Shown here: positions 8,263 to 18,700 of the stretch, one piece after another | Layout: every line of letters starts with the position of its first letter | Numbering within the stretch: position 1 is the stretch's first letter | Notes under the pieces: generated by a model | The model's database searches: none | What the model was told of the DNA's origin: nothing | What the model saw: the letters and a program-made list of their open reading frames with translations, nothing else | Position numbers and translations under genes: made by a program | NCBI GenBank assembly: GCA_024640085.1 | Contig: JAHEFR010000003.1 | Location: 1-64,000 of the forward strand | DNA: 64,000 nt | DNA from: Gammaproteobacteria bacterium | GTDB taxonomy: Bacteria > Pseudomonadota > Gammaproteobacteria > Steroidobacterales > XN24 | Direction of reading: 5' to 3'

Positions 8263-9390
8263 ATGAGTAAACTGTCCCGGCCTCGAGCTTGCGGGAGGTC
8301 CTGCGTTTCTGCAACGGAGATCAGCGACATCGGTTCCATCCATCAGAAAGACCTCGACTCGCTCTTCCGGTCGCCCGACATCTACGTTCGGGACATGAAC
8401 TGGATGACACAGCAGGCAGCCTGTTTGCGGATGTCCCGCGAGGCATATTCGCGCTCCAGCTTTTTGGACCACCGGACCGAGGCCGAGGACCCTGAGGAAT
8501 GCAGTGTGCCGATCGGGTCTCTGATGGACGCGTACCTCGAGCAGCACCCGGCGCCTCGGCCGCTCATGTTCATCGCGCACACGGCCCTATGTGGATCGAC
8601 GCTGCTGACCCGATGCCTGGACGCTCCCGGGGCGTGCATGCCCTACCGGGAACCCTATCTGCTACATAATCTGAGCGGGATCTGGCGTCTCAGGTTGCAG
8701 AAGAAACTCCACGACAACCTTGGTCGAGAGGAACCCTTCATCCTTGACCTCGCCCTGTCGTTGCTGGCCCGCACCTACGGTGAGGCAGAGAAGCCACTGA
8801 TCAAACTGAGCGATACATGCACCAGCCTCCTGCCGTCAATACTGGCACGAAACCCGGGCTCCAGGATCCTGCTGCTCTACCACGACTTGCGGCGATTCCT
8901 CATCGCCATGCTGCGATATCCCTACCGCCGGGAGTATGCACGCAACATGCGGATCCGCGCCGAAGTAGACCTTCGCGCGACCGGCCAGGAACGGATACTC
9001 GAGGACAAGGATCTCAACGACGGGCGTTGCGCCGCCCTGGTCTGGATGGGTTTGATGTATCCCTACATGTGGCTCCTGGCGGCAGCGCCGGACCGGGTCC
9101 GGTCCCTGAAGGCCACGGTGTTTTTCGATGATCCGGGCGGCACATTGAAAGCGGCCGACGAGTTTCTCGATCTCGGGATCGGTCGCGCGCGACTCGAGGC
9201 CGGCCTCGCGACAGCCTCCCTTTCACGGCACTCCAAGGATGTCGACCAGGCCTTCGACAGGGATCGCTACATGGCGGACCTGGCGTCCGCCGAGACGCAA
9301 TTCCAGGCCGAGATCGATGACGCGGTGGAATGGGTCATGCGTGTATCCAGCGCCGATCCCATTCCGGCCACACTACCGAATCCTCTCTGA
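8263..9390 (+). CDS. Sulfotransferase-like P-loop protein
   Basis: A protein of about 375 residues. Near residue 100 it has FIAHTALCGSTLLTRCLDA followed by YREPYLL, which resembles the PAPS-binding P-loop region of the bacterial sulfotransferase family (HxxxCGSTLLxRxLD). The central part is helical with Arg-rich segments. There is no signal peptide or membrane helix. I chose the ATG at 8263, which follows GGGAGG with a short 3-nt gap; an in-frame ATG at 8137 lies in the AT-rich promoter-like island. It ends 6 bp before the convergent kinase gene. The acceptor substrate is unknown, and a related nucleotide-binding fold is possible. Confidence 0.65.
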   Translation: MSKLSRPRACGRSCVSATEISDIGSIHQKDLDSLFRSPDIYVRDMNWMTQQAACLRMSREAYSRSSFLDHRTEAEDPEECSVPIGSLMDAYLEQHPAPRPLMFIAHTALCGSTLLTRCLDAPGACMPYREPYLLHNLSGIWRLRLQKKLHDNLGREEPFILDLALSLLARTYGEAEKPLIKLSDTCTSLLPSILARNPGSRILLLYHDLRRFLIAMLRYPYRREYARNMRIRAEVDLRATGQERILEDKDLNDGRCAALVWMGLMYPYMWLLAAAPDRVRSLKATVFFDDPGGTLKAADEFLDLGIGRARLEAGLATASLSRHSKDVDQAFDRDRYMADLASAETQFQAEIDDAVEWVMRVSSADPIPATLPNPL

Positions 9391-9396
9391 TTCCGG

Positions 9397-12300
9397 TTAT
9401 GACCCGCGGACAACCATCGGCCGGACCGCGGGGAATCCCATCTCCTGGACCATTTCCACGATCCGCGGATCCGACCTGGGCACATCGCAGACCGGATGGT
9501 TGGCCAGGAATAGGACCCCGGGATTGCGCTCCGCGAAGGATCGCCGAAAACACTCCACCGCCTTGTCGTACTCTCCCAGCCAGCCGTGCAGGAAACCTCT
9601 CTGGTTAGGGAATTGCGCCTCGTCGCTCTCCAGTGACTCGACCCGACGCATGATTCGCCGGGTCTCTTCGGGATGGCCGCTCATGAAGTAGGTCGCGCCG
9701 AGTACGGCCAGGAAGTCCGTGTTGCGCGACTCCGGTTCCAATTGCTCCGCATGGCGGGCCCATTCGAGCGCCTTTTCCTTGTCACCCATCATCCCGTAGG
9801 CCGTACCGGTCCAGAGCGGACCGTACGGCAGCGTGGGATCGGCTTCCATGGACGCCTCGAAAATCTCGATCGCCTCGGGATATTGCTCGAGCAGGAATCG
9901 TGACCACCCCACCCAGAAAATCGTCATCGGCGACATGGGGTCCAGTTCGGCAGCACGATCCGCGATCCTGGCAGCTTCCTCGGCCGATCCGGTCAGCGCG
10001 AGGATGAGGATCGAATCGTTCAGAACCGAGACGTTGTTCGGCTCCATCTCCCGTGCCCGTTTCAGTTCCTCGATCGAGGTCTGCCAGTCCCATTCGAGCA
10101 GCAGCATGACGTAACCATGGATCGATCTCGCTTCGCCCGAGTCCGGATCGATCTCCATTGCCTTGCGAGCAGCTGTCGCCGCTCTCTCCAGCACCTCGGT
10201 GGGAGATGCCGCACCCAGGGTGGCCTGATAGACCAGGTTGCGAGCCATCCCCGCATAGGCAAGTGAGAACTCCGGGTCGAGTTTGATCGCCTGCTCGTAC
10301 AGCCTGATGCCGCGCACGTTCTCGTCGAACGAAACGTAACTGAGGTGCCTCGCCCGCAAATAGATCTCGTAGACCCTGGGATCCACCTCGCGCTGAGTTT
10401 CCAGACGCTTCTTCTCGTCCGCGGTCAGCGTTGCGCACACGGCCTTCGAGACCTCCCTGGCGACCCGCCCGTGCAAATCGAGAATGTCCCGGGCGGCGCC
10501 GTCGAAACTGTCCGCCCAGAGGTGACGCTCCGGGCTGGCGTTGACGAGTTGCAGGTTGATCCGCACCTGATCTCCGGCCTTCAGCACTGATCCCTCGATC
10601 ACCGCATCCACATCCAGCTTCGCGGCGATCTCCGGCAGGCGCTCGGTACTGTCCCTGAACGGTATCGTCGAGGTGCGCGAGATGACGGTCAGCGCACGGA
10701 TGCGTGCCAGCTCGTTGATCAGGGCATCGTGCATGCCGGCGACGAAGAACTCCTGTTCCGGATCTCCGGACAGGTTGGCCAGCGGCAAGACCGCCAAGGA
10801 TCTGGGCATGGCGTCGCCGGGCGTCGACACGACAGATGGCGGTGCTGTCGATCTGTCCGCACGCAGGGCTGGCCGCGACGTTGACGGCGGCGATGTGATC
10901 GCCGCAGGGGACGGCTCAGACGGAGGGGCCTCCCCTGGCGACGGAATCCGGTCCGGGGGTCTGGGCAACCCCATTCGCTGCAACAGCGCGTCGAACCGCG
11001 GGTCACCGCTCAGCGAACCGAATCCAGGCATGCCCACGAAGAGCAGCATCATCTGGCATTCCTGCTCCGACTTCTCCACTGCCTGCCACGCGGATTCCGT
11101 ATCCCCGAGGGCTGCCAGCAGCCATGCTTTCGGCACGACGGCGGGCGCATCCGGTCCCCTGGCGTCCAGTTCGGCGAGTATGGCTTGCGCTTCCCTCGTC
11201 TGACCGGCGGCGGCAAGGGCCCATCCGTACACGGCGAGGATGTGCGCACCTCGCCTCGCCTTCTCGACCGCGCGTTCCAGAAGCGGGACTGCTTCTTCGT
11301 GGCGATGAAGCCCGGTCAGCACCATGCCGCCAGCCCATAGCGCCAGCGTATTGTCCGGATCAAGATCTCCTGCCCGTTGCAGGAACGCCAACGCCTCCTC
11401 CTCCAATCCCATCGCACTGAGCCCGCAGCCCGTCATGGCAAAGGGATAGGACCCCAACGGATCAACCTCCCGTGCCAGGTCGAACCAACGCCGGGCTTCC
11501 TCCGGCCTCTGCATGATGCTCCGGTGGAATCCCAGCCAGCAGAGGGACTGGACGTGATCCGGCCGGAGCTCGGCGGCCCGGGACAACGCAGACAGGGCGG
11601 CATCCCAGTGATGCTGAATGCACTCGAGCATGCCCTCCACGTAGAGGGCTTCAGCGGACTCGCCCTGCAGCCCGGCGGCTCGCGCCAGTGCCATACGGGA
11701 CTCCGAGTAGGCCTGGTTGGCCGGGATCAAGCCGTACCCGCCGGCCAGCGCGCGTGCCTCGGCAAGCCCCACCCACGAGGGTCCATAGCTCGGATCCAGC
11801 GTTGTCGCCCGCTCGTATTCCTTAACGGCGCTGCCATGGTCGTTCGTGGTGTAGCGGTAGTACCGGCCCTTCAGATAATGTCGATACGCCTCCAGATTGC
11901 TCACCTGCTGACGCTGGCGGACTTCGCCCGCGTCCGGTGAAAGTCGCTCCTTGACGACCTCCACGACGCCCCGGGCAATCTCGTCCTGCAGGGCGAAAAT
12001 GTCGCTGGCGTCCCGATCGTACCGCTCCGACCAGAGCTGGTAGCCGCTCTCTACGTCGATGAGCTGGGCGGTGACCCGCAGCCGGTCGCCAGCCGTCCGG
12101 ACGCTCCCCTCAAGCACATGGCCAACGCGCAGGATGCGGCCGATCGCGGATAGGTCCTTGCCGTCCTGACCGGCTCGGAATGCTGAGGTCCGGGAAGCGA
12201 CGCGAATTCCGTCTATCTGCCCGAGCCCGTTCATGACCTCCTCCGCCATGCCTTCGCACAGGTAATCCTGGTCCTTGGCCGGGCTCATGTCCTTGAACGG

Positions 12301-14526
12301 CAGAACCGCGATGGCAACGGTCGCCTCACCTCGCCCCGATGACCCAGCCGGAGCCTCCCCCTCGGGTCTTGCGGGATGTGGAAGCGGGCTGGCGGCACCG
12401 CCGATCCCGGCGGCGTCCACCGCCCTCTCACCGGGCTCTTCCGGCATCTCCAGACCCGCCTTGCGCAGGCCGTCCAGCAGAGGCTCCATCAGCCCGCTGG
12501 CGAAATGCCAGCTCTCGATATTGTGGCGGGCGTGAGCGGCAAATTCCGGATCGATCTCCAGCAGCTTCCGGACGGCCTCCCGCCCTTCCGTTGTCCTGCC
12601 CAGGTGCCCGCAGATGGACGCGATTGCGAGATAGGTCCAGAACATGCCCGGCATGTTGACGCGGGAGGCCCAGTCGAGGGCCCGCTCGTATTCTCCTCGG
12701 GAGAAATGCAGCCAGATCAGGCCGAAGTGATACCACCCGGCGTGGTGTGGATTCAGTTCCATGGCCTTGCGTGTCAGCTCGGCGCCGCGCTCGAACTCGC
12801 CAGTGTGGGCCGTAATGAGCCCGAGAATGCCGACGGTGTTGGTGTCCAGCGGATTCAGGCTGATGGCCCGATCTGACGCCGCCCGGAAACGGACCAGGTC
12901 CTGGCGGAAGAAATGCACCTGTGCCAGGAGCTGGTAGGCCAATGGATTGGTCCGATCCAGGTCTACCGCTTTCTCTGCTGCTGCCAGGGCCCGATCCAGG
13001 GAATCGGGCTTCGGGTCGAAACCGAAATTCCACTCGTTCAGATACGTCTGTGCCACCACCGCCCAGACGTCAGAATCCCGGGGATAGCGCTTGACCGCCT
13101 GTTCTATACCGTCGCGCAGGGCGGCATGCGTCTCCGCCGTGTACTGCAGCAGGTAGTCGAACATGCGCAGAACCCATTCGGACGAGCTGAGCTCCTGCGC
13201 AGGTTTGGTTTCGATGGCGTCGATCATCGATCGAACGAGCACGCCGTAACCGTCGGCCACGGTCGCCACGACCCGACCGGTGATGTCGTCCTGCACCGAG
13301 AAAATATCGAGCGAAGCCATGTCCCGTGTGTAGGTCTCGGCCCACAGATTGGCGCCGCTTCTGGAATCCACCAGCCGGGCACCGACGCGGACGATCGAAC
13401 CCGACTTGCGCACGCTGCCCTCGACGACGTAGCGGGCGCCCAGGCTGTCTCTCATTTCGCTGACGCTCTTGTCCGCAGCGTTGAGCGCAGGTTCCCGGGC
13501 CACCACGGACAGGTAGCCGAATCGGGACAGGCCCGCCGTGATGTCCTCCGCGAGTCCCGCTGCAAAGTCTTCCATCTCCGGATCGGTGCCGCTGACCTTG
13601 AACCCGCTGACCAGGATCCAGGGCCGCTCGTAGAGATGCGCCCGACGATCGGCCGACGACGATGTAGAACCCGCATCGGTGGTCTCGACCCGCAGACTCC
13701 TGAGCTCGTTGCATATGCTGCGGGCGGACTGGTAGCGGTCCCTAGGATCCTTCTCCAGGCAGCGGCGGAGGATGCGCCCCAGGTGCCGCGGCAGATCGGG
13801 GCGAATCTCGGATAGGCACGGCGGCTGATCCCGCAGGATGGACGACATCAGGGCCGGCGAACTGTCACCGGAGAACGGCCGGTGGCCGGCAGCCAGCTCG
13901 TACAGAATGGTGCCCAGGGAGAACAGGTCGGTGCGCTGATCGAGTTGCTTGCCCTCCACCTGCTCCGGCGACATGTAGGGATAGGTCCCCATCACCGCGC
14001 CGTCCTGGGTCAGGAGCCTGGAGACAGTGGCCGCCTCCGCCAGATCCGTGTCCGCGCCCTGGAGCTTGGCCAGCCCGAAGTCCAACACCTTGATCCTGCC
14101 GTCCTCCGTGATCATGACGTTGGCGGGCTTGAGATCGCGATGGACGATGCCCTTCTCGTGGGCACAGGACAGTGCGTCGGCCAGAGGGACTGCAAGGTCG
14201 AAAATATCTTTCAGCGACAGACCGCCTTCTGCGATCAGGTGATCCAGGGTCTGTCCCTCCACCAGCTCCATGGTGATGAAGTGGGTGCCACCGGCCTCCT
14301 CCACCGAGTAGATAGTGACGATGTTGGGATGGTTCAGCGCAGCCACGGATCGAGCCTCCCGGCTGAACCGCTCGAGCCTGACCCTGTCTCTGGCCATGTC
14401 CTTGGGCAGCACCTTGAGGGCCACTTCGCGGCCGAGCTTTGTATCCGCCGCCCGGTATACCTCGCCCATCCCGCCCGCGCCCAGTCGGCCCGTGATGCGG
14501 TAATGGGAAAGGGTTTCTCCGATCAT
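9397..14526 (-). CDS. Giant Ser/Thr protein kinase with three TolB-like/TPR modules
   Basis: A 1709-residue protein. Residues about 9-275 are a complete Hanks-type kinase: GAGGMG at 16-21, Lys38, Glu57, HRDLKPAN from 129, DFG at 149-151, and MSPEQ near 185. Three successive modules follow, each a TolB-N-like domain plus TPRs: about 302-430 then TPRs; about 735-865 (VLPFKDMSPAKDQDYLCEG) then TPRs; about 1240-1370 (VLPLANLSGDPEQEFFVAG) then TPRs to the end. I see no membrane helix, so it is likely cytoplasmic or recruited to the membrane. The gene starts 4 bp after the stop of the FHA gene, indicating one operon. FHA domains bind phosphothreonine, so the pair probably acts together. Related proteins usually have one such module. 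Confidence 0.9.
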   Translation of the reverse strand: MIGETLSHYRITGRLGAGGMGEVYRAADTKLGREVALKVLPKDMARDRVRLERFSREARSVAALNHPNIVTIYSVEEAGGTHFITMELVEGQTLDHLIAEGGLSLKDIFDLAVPLADALSCAHEKGIVHRDLKPANVMITEDGRIKVLDFGLAKLQGADTDLAEAATVSRLLTQDGAVMGTYPYMSPEQVEGKQLDQRTDLFSLGTILYELAAGHRPFSGDSSPALMSSILRDQPPCLSEIRPDLPRHLGRILRRCLEKDPRDRYQSARSICNELRSLRVETTDAGSTSSSADRRAHLYERPWILVSGFKVSGTDPEMEDFAAGLAEDITAGLSRFGYLSVVAREPALNAADKSVSEMRDSLGARYVVEGSVRKSGSIVRVGARLVDSRSGANLWAETYTRDMASLDIFSVQDDITGRVVATVADGYGVLVRSMIDAIETKPAQELSSSEWVLRMFDYLLQYTAETHAALRDGIEQAVKRYPRDSDVWAVVAQTYLNEWNFGFDPKPDSLDRALAAAEKAVDLDRTNPLAYQLLAQVHFFRQDLVRFRAASDRAISLNPLDTNTVGILGLITAHTGEFERGAELTRKAMELNPHHAGWYHFGLIWLHFSRGEYERALDWASRVNMPGMFWTYLAIASICGHLGRTTEGREAVRKLLEIDPEFAAHARHNIESWHFASGLMEPLLDGLRKAGLEMPEEPGERAVDAAGIGGAASPLPHPARPEGEAPAGSSGRGEATVAIAVLPFKDMSPAKDQDYLCEGMAEEVMNGLGQIDGIRVASRTSAFRAGQDGKDLSAIGRILRVGHVLEGSVRTAGDRLRVTAQLIDVESGYQLWSERYDRDASDIFALQDEIARGVVEVVKERLSPDAGEVRQRQQVSNLEAYRHYLKGRYYRYTTNDHGSAVKEYERATTLDPSYGPSWVGLAEARALAGGYGLIPANQAYSESRMALARAAGLQGESAEALYVEGMLECIQHHWDAALSALSRAAELRPDHVQSLCWLGFHRSIMQRPEEARRWFDLAREVDPLGSYPFAMTGCGLSAMGLEEEALAFLQRAGDLDPDNTLALWAGGMVLTGLHRHEEAVPLLERAVEKARRGAHILAVYGWALAAAGQTREAQAILAELDARGPDAPAVVPKAWLLAALGDTESAWQAVEKSEQECQMMLLFVGMPGFGSLSGDPRFDALLQRMGLPRPPDRIPSPGEAPPSEPSPAAITSPPSTSRPALRADRSTAPPSVVSTPGDAMPRSLAVLPLANLSGDPEQEFFVAGMHDALINELARIRALTVISRTSTIPFRDSTERLPEIAAKLDVDAVIEGSVLKAGDQVRINLQLVNASPERHLWADSFDGAARDILDLHGRVAREVSKAVCATLTADEKKRLETQREVDPRVYEIYLRARHLSYVSFDENVRGIRLYEQAIKLDPEFSLAYAGMARNLVYQATLGAASPTEVLERAATAARKAMEIDPDSGEARSIHGYVMLLLEWDWQTSIEELKRAREMEPNNVSVLNDSILILALTGSAEEAARIADRAAELDPMSPMTIFWVGWSRFLLEQYPEAIEIFEASMEADPTLPYGPLWTGTAYGMMGDKEKALEWARHAEQLEPESRNTDFLAVLGATYFMSGHPEETRRIMRRVESLESDEAQFPNQRGFLHGWLGEYDKAVECFRRSFAERNPGVLFLANHPVCDVPRSDPRIVEMVQEMGFPAVRPMVVRGS

Positions 14527-14530
14527 GAGC

Positions 14531-15187
14531 CTAGTGGGAGTCCATTCGCGTCATGGCGTCCCGGGTGAGAACCGTCTTCTCGATCATGTGGATCGACAGG
14601 TCGATCACCGGCCCCTTCTCGTGAAACCGGAGCTGGCACGATGCCGGCAGGTCGGCCTTGGAGACTCTGCTGCCGTCAATGAATGTGCCGTTGGAACTGT
14701 TGATGTCGCGGATCTTCCACACCTTGTCCTCGGCAAAGACCACCGCGTGAACCCGGCTGACCCGGCGATCGGCCAGCTGGACGTCATTGGCCGGGTCCCG
14801 TCCAACGACGAAGGGGTCGAAGAACTGCCTACGGACGAGTTCTCCGGTCGGACTGGTCCAGATGGCGGTAACGTAGCCCGCCCCTTTGGCATCGTGCCGG
14901 TTGCGGGCCCAGGCAGTGGCATTACCGGGCGCCAGATCCTCGTCCGCAAGGATCCCGGGGTCGCTGAAGGGGTCCGGGACGACGCCCTTGAGTGTCAGAT
15001 TGAATCGCCAGGAGAGCAGCGCCACCACCGGGATTCCGACGATCAGGACGATGATGAAGGCCCGGATCCATTGTTCGTCGAGCCCAAAATGAGGGAACAG
15101 TTCGGACGCGCCCTGGGACAATGCCCAGATAACGACCAGGTAGGCGATCACCGTCCGGAAGACGCGGCGGCGACTCAGTTCCCGCAT
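14531..15187 (-). CDS. Membrane-anchored FHA domain protein
   Basis: A protein of about 218 residues. It opens with an RRRVFR segment and two hydrophobic helices, the same type of N-terminal module as in the TolB/TPR protein at 6.2-7.8 kb. Residues about 110-200 are an FHA domain (VVGRDPANDVQLADRRVSR, then INSSNGTFIDG), which binds phosphothreonine peptides. The kinase gene follows after 4 bp, so the FHA protein probably anchors or reads the output of that kinase at the inner membrane. The ATG at 15187 is used here; in-frame GTG (15208) and TTG (15220) starts would add MAYFSKL or a little more and are possible. None has a clear Shine-Dalgarno. Confidence 0.8.
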   Translation of the reverse strand: MRELSRRRVFRTVIAYLVVIWALSQGASELFPHFGLDEQWIRAFIIVLIVGIPVVALLSWRFNLTLKGVVPDPFSDPGILADEDLAPGNATAWARNRHDAKGAGYVTAIWTSPTGELVRRQFFDPFVVGRDPANDVQLADRRVSRVHAVVFAEDKVWKIRDINSSNGTFIDGSRVSKADLPASCQLRFHEKGPVIDLSIHMIEKTVLTRDAMTRMDSH

Positions 15188-15220
15188 CAGTTTTGAAAAA
15201 TATGCCACGCCTGGGACCAA

Positions 15221-15744
15221 ACCCGTCTCACTGCCCGGATTACGAGCGGATCGAGTATATACATCGGGCTATTGGGTCGCACTCGACCCCCCTGCATGAG
15301 ACAGCTCCAACACGCGGATCGCGGGTGCGGGTAGCCACCATGTAGCGGCGTGTCCCTACCCTCCGCCAGTGACGCCCGTAAGCTAGGATATCCCGCGTCG
15401 CGGGCTCGCCGTGACGATGACATGAGTCCTCGGCGGGACGGAGGGTTCTGTTCGGCGCGACTTTCTCACCGATCGAGACATCCTGATTGGCAAGTACATC
15501 GGCAAACGCGTCGCGTCCGCAGGCTGGGCCCGCGGTCAAACGATCTGACGCCGTAGATCGTCCAAACAGGGTGGGCCGCTACGCGCGAAACGTGTCTGCT
15601 GCCCCGCCGATGCGATAAGTCGACGACCTGCCGCGCCAGGCAGCCCGAAATCTTGGTCAAAAGAATTCACACTTTGCCTGCATGCTCTCCGTGGTTGCCG
15701 AATTGCGCCACGACCAGTGATCCGACACCTCGAGGCCCAGCCCG
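15221..15744. other. Gap with no recognisable gene
   Basis: This 520-bp stretch separates the FHA-kinase operon from the RND genes. Small open frames on both strands are Arg/Ser-rich and unconvincing. A TATACT-like hexamer near 15255-15262 on the minus strand could be part of the FHA promoter, but I see no good -35. Nothing else is supported. Confidence 0.4.
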
Positions 15745-18700
15745 ATGAATCTGACAAAGACTGCGCTGAACAATCCGGCCGGACTGGTGGTGGCCGTCGC
15801 CATGATCGCCTTCCTCGGCATCTACAGTGCCAGCAAGCTGCCGATACAGCTCTTCCCCGACACTGAGGAGCCACAGCTCAATATCGAGACGCGCTGGCGC
15901 GCCGCGTCGCCGCGAGAGGTCGAATCCGAGATCCTCGAGCCTCAGGAAGAGGTCTTCCAGGGGCTCCCGGGGCTGAAGAGCCTCGATAGCAACGCGAATC
16001 CTGGGGTCAGCTGGGTGAGCCTGCGGTTCGGTCTCGAAACCGATATGCAGCAGATGCTGATCGAGGTCATCAGTCGGCTGAACCGCCTGCCGCCCCTGCC
16101 GAGAGACGCGGATGCACCGATCATCCATATGGGTGACGGCGGCGGGGGCGGGGCCAATCAGGCCCTGTCGTTCTTCTTTGTCCAGCTTCTGCCCGGCACG
16201 CCGGGACCGATCGAAAATTTCCGGCCCGTCATCGAGGAACTGGTCAAGCCGCGACTGGAGAGTATCGACGGTGTCGCCGGCGTCGCTGTGACCACCGGCG
16301 GCCTGGAGCAACTTCAGGTCGTATTCGATCCGTACCGGGCGGCTGAGCTCGGCGTGGATATCCCCACGGTGGCCGGGATCGTCGGCCGGGCCAACGACGC
16401 ATCCGGCGGATTCGTGGACGTCGGCCGTCGCCAGTACACACTGCGCTTCGCCGGCCGCTATACCCCGGAGCAGCTCAGGGAATTGATCCTGGAGTGGCGT
16501 AACGGCCGGCCTATCAGGCTCGGAGATATCGCCGACGTCAAGGTGGCCCTGGCCGACCGCGCGGACCTCTCCATCCAGAACGGCAATCCGGCCTTGGCGA
16601 TCCGCGTCGACCGGGAGAACGGGGCCAATGTGCTGGAGGCCCTGAACGGCGTGAAGGCGGCGGTGGCGGAACTCCGTGACGGCCCGCTGAAGGAATTCGG
16701 CCTGACCATGCACCAGTCCTTCGACGCCTCGGTGTTCATCTACCGTGCGGTAAATCTGGTGACAGGCAACCTGTTTATCGGCATGTTCCTTGCTATCGGC
16801 GTGTTGTGGTGGTTCCTCCGCAAGGGCCGTGCGACCTTGCTGGTGGCCATCGCGATCCCCGTGTCGCTGCTGGCCACGTTCATGGTGCTGAAGCTGGCCG
16901 GGCGCACTCTGAACGTGATCTCCCTGGCCGGCCTCGCATTCGCCGTGGGCATGGTCCTGGATGCCGCCATCGTGGTGCTCGAAAACATCGTCAGACTACG
17001 GGAACGGGGTGAATCGGCCCCCGAGGCCTCGGCCCGTGGCGCTCAACAGGTATGGGGTGCGCTACTGGCATCGACCGCTACCACGGTCGCCATCTTCCTG
17101 CCGGTGATATTCCTCAAGGATGATGCCGGCCAGTTGTTCGCCGACCTTGCCCTGACCATCGCCATCGCTGTATCCATATCGCTGCTGGTGGCGGTCACCG
17201 TACTGCCTGCCGCGGCACAGCGGTGGCTCAAAGACATCCGCCTGAAGGATGACCATGCGGGGATCTGGAACCGATTCGCGGCGCGCCTGATGGCACTGAC
17301 CGGGACGTCGGGACGGCGCTGGGCCCTGATCGGGACGCTCATGACCGTCCCGGTGCTCGCGACCTGGATGATGATGCCGCAGCTCGACTACTTGCCGCCG
17401 GTGAAGCGGGATGCCGTGGACGCCTTCTTCAATTTCCCGCCGGGAGCCAACACCGACATGATCGAAGACGAGATCGTGGACGTGGTTGTGCGACGGCTCA
17501 GACCCTACATGGATGGCGAGAAGGAACCGGCGCTCAAGAATTACTACATCCTGACCTGGCCCGGTGGCGGTACACTCGGCATCCGGGCGCTTGACCAGGA
17601 CAAGGTCAAGGACCTGGAACGCCTTGTCCGCGAGGACATCACGGTCGGGTTCCCTGACACGATGACCTTCGCCTCCCAGGGGAACCTCTTTGGCGGCTTC
17701 GGCGGATCGAGAAATATCTCCATCATGCTGCAGTCCCGGGATACGGAGGCATTGATGGAGGCCGGTCGACTGGGCATGGGCCTGGTCCAGGACGCCCTCC
17801 CCGGCGCCCAGGTGCAGCCCTGGCCGGGACTCGAGATGGCCGAGCCTGAGCTGCGGCTGACACCGCAGGATCAGAGGATTATCGAGGCTGGCTGGACCCG
17901 GGGCGAAATCGCTACCATCATGCGCGCACTCGGCGATGGCGTATGGGTCGGCGAGCACTTCGATGGCGAGAAGCGCATGGACGTCATCCTGCGCGCCGAC
18001 GGCTGGGACAACCCGGAAGAACTGGCCAACGTGCCGCTGGCGACCCCATCCGGGACTGTGATGCCGCTGGGCGAACTGGTCGATATCGAGCGCACCGTCG
18101 GCCCCGACCGCATCCACAGGGTGGACCGCCGCCGGACGCTCAGGCTCAACGTCAATCCGCCTGAGCGGGTATCGCTGGAGACTGCTCTCAACGTCATCCA
18201 GAACGAGGTCGAGCCCCAGCTACGGGACGCCCTGCCCCGAGACGGCGCCATTCTTTACGGCGGCAGCGCGGACAGCCTCAAGACCGCCATCGCCAACATG
18301 TCGGAAAATCTACTGCTGGCGGTGCTGGTTCTGTTTATCCTGATGAGCGCCCTGTTCAGGTCTGCCAAGGACAGCGTGCTCGTGCTGCTTTGCCTGCCTC
18401 TGGCCACGGTCGGTGGCGTGGCCGCCATCCAGGTGCTCAATCTGGTGACGTTCCAGCCCCTGGACCTGCTGTCCATGATCGGATTCGTCATCCTGATGGG
18501 GCTGGTGGTCAACAACGCGATTCTGTTGGTACACCAGACTCGAGTCGCCGAGCGGGAAGGCCTGTCGAGAGCCGACGCGGTCCATCAGGCATTGAGGCTG
18601 AGGCTGCGACCCATCTTTATGAGCACCCTTACGAGTATATTCGGCATGCTGCCGCTGGTACTCATGCCGGGCACTGGCAGCGTCATCTACCGCGGCCTGG

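Noticed and set aside
7118-8266. 382-codon plus-strand frame across the TolB/TPR gene
   Set aside because: The opposite strand encodes clear TolB-like and TPR motifs; this frame is Arg/Pro/His-rich and runs through the promoter-like island.
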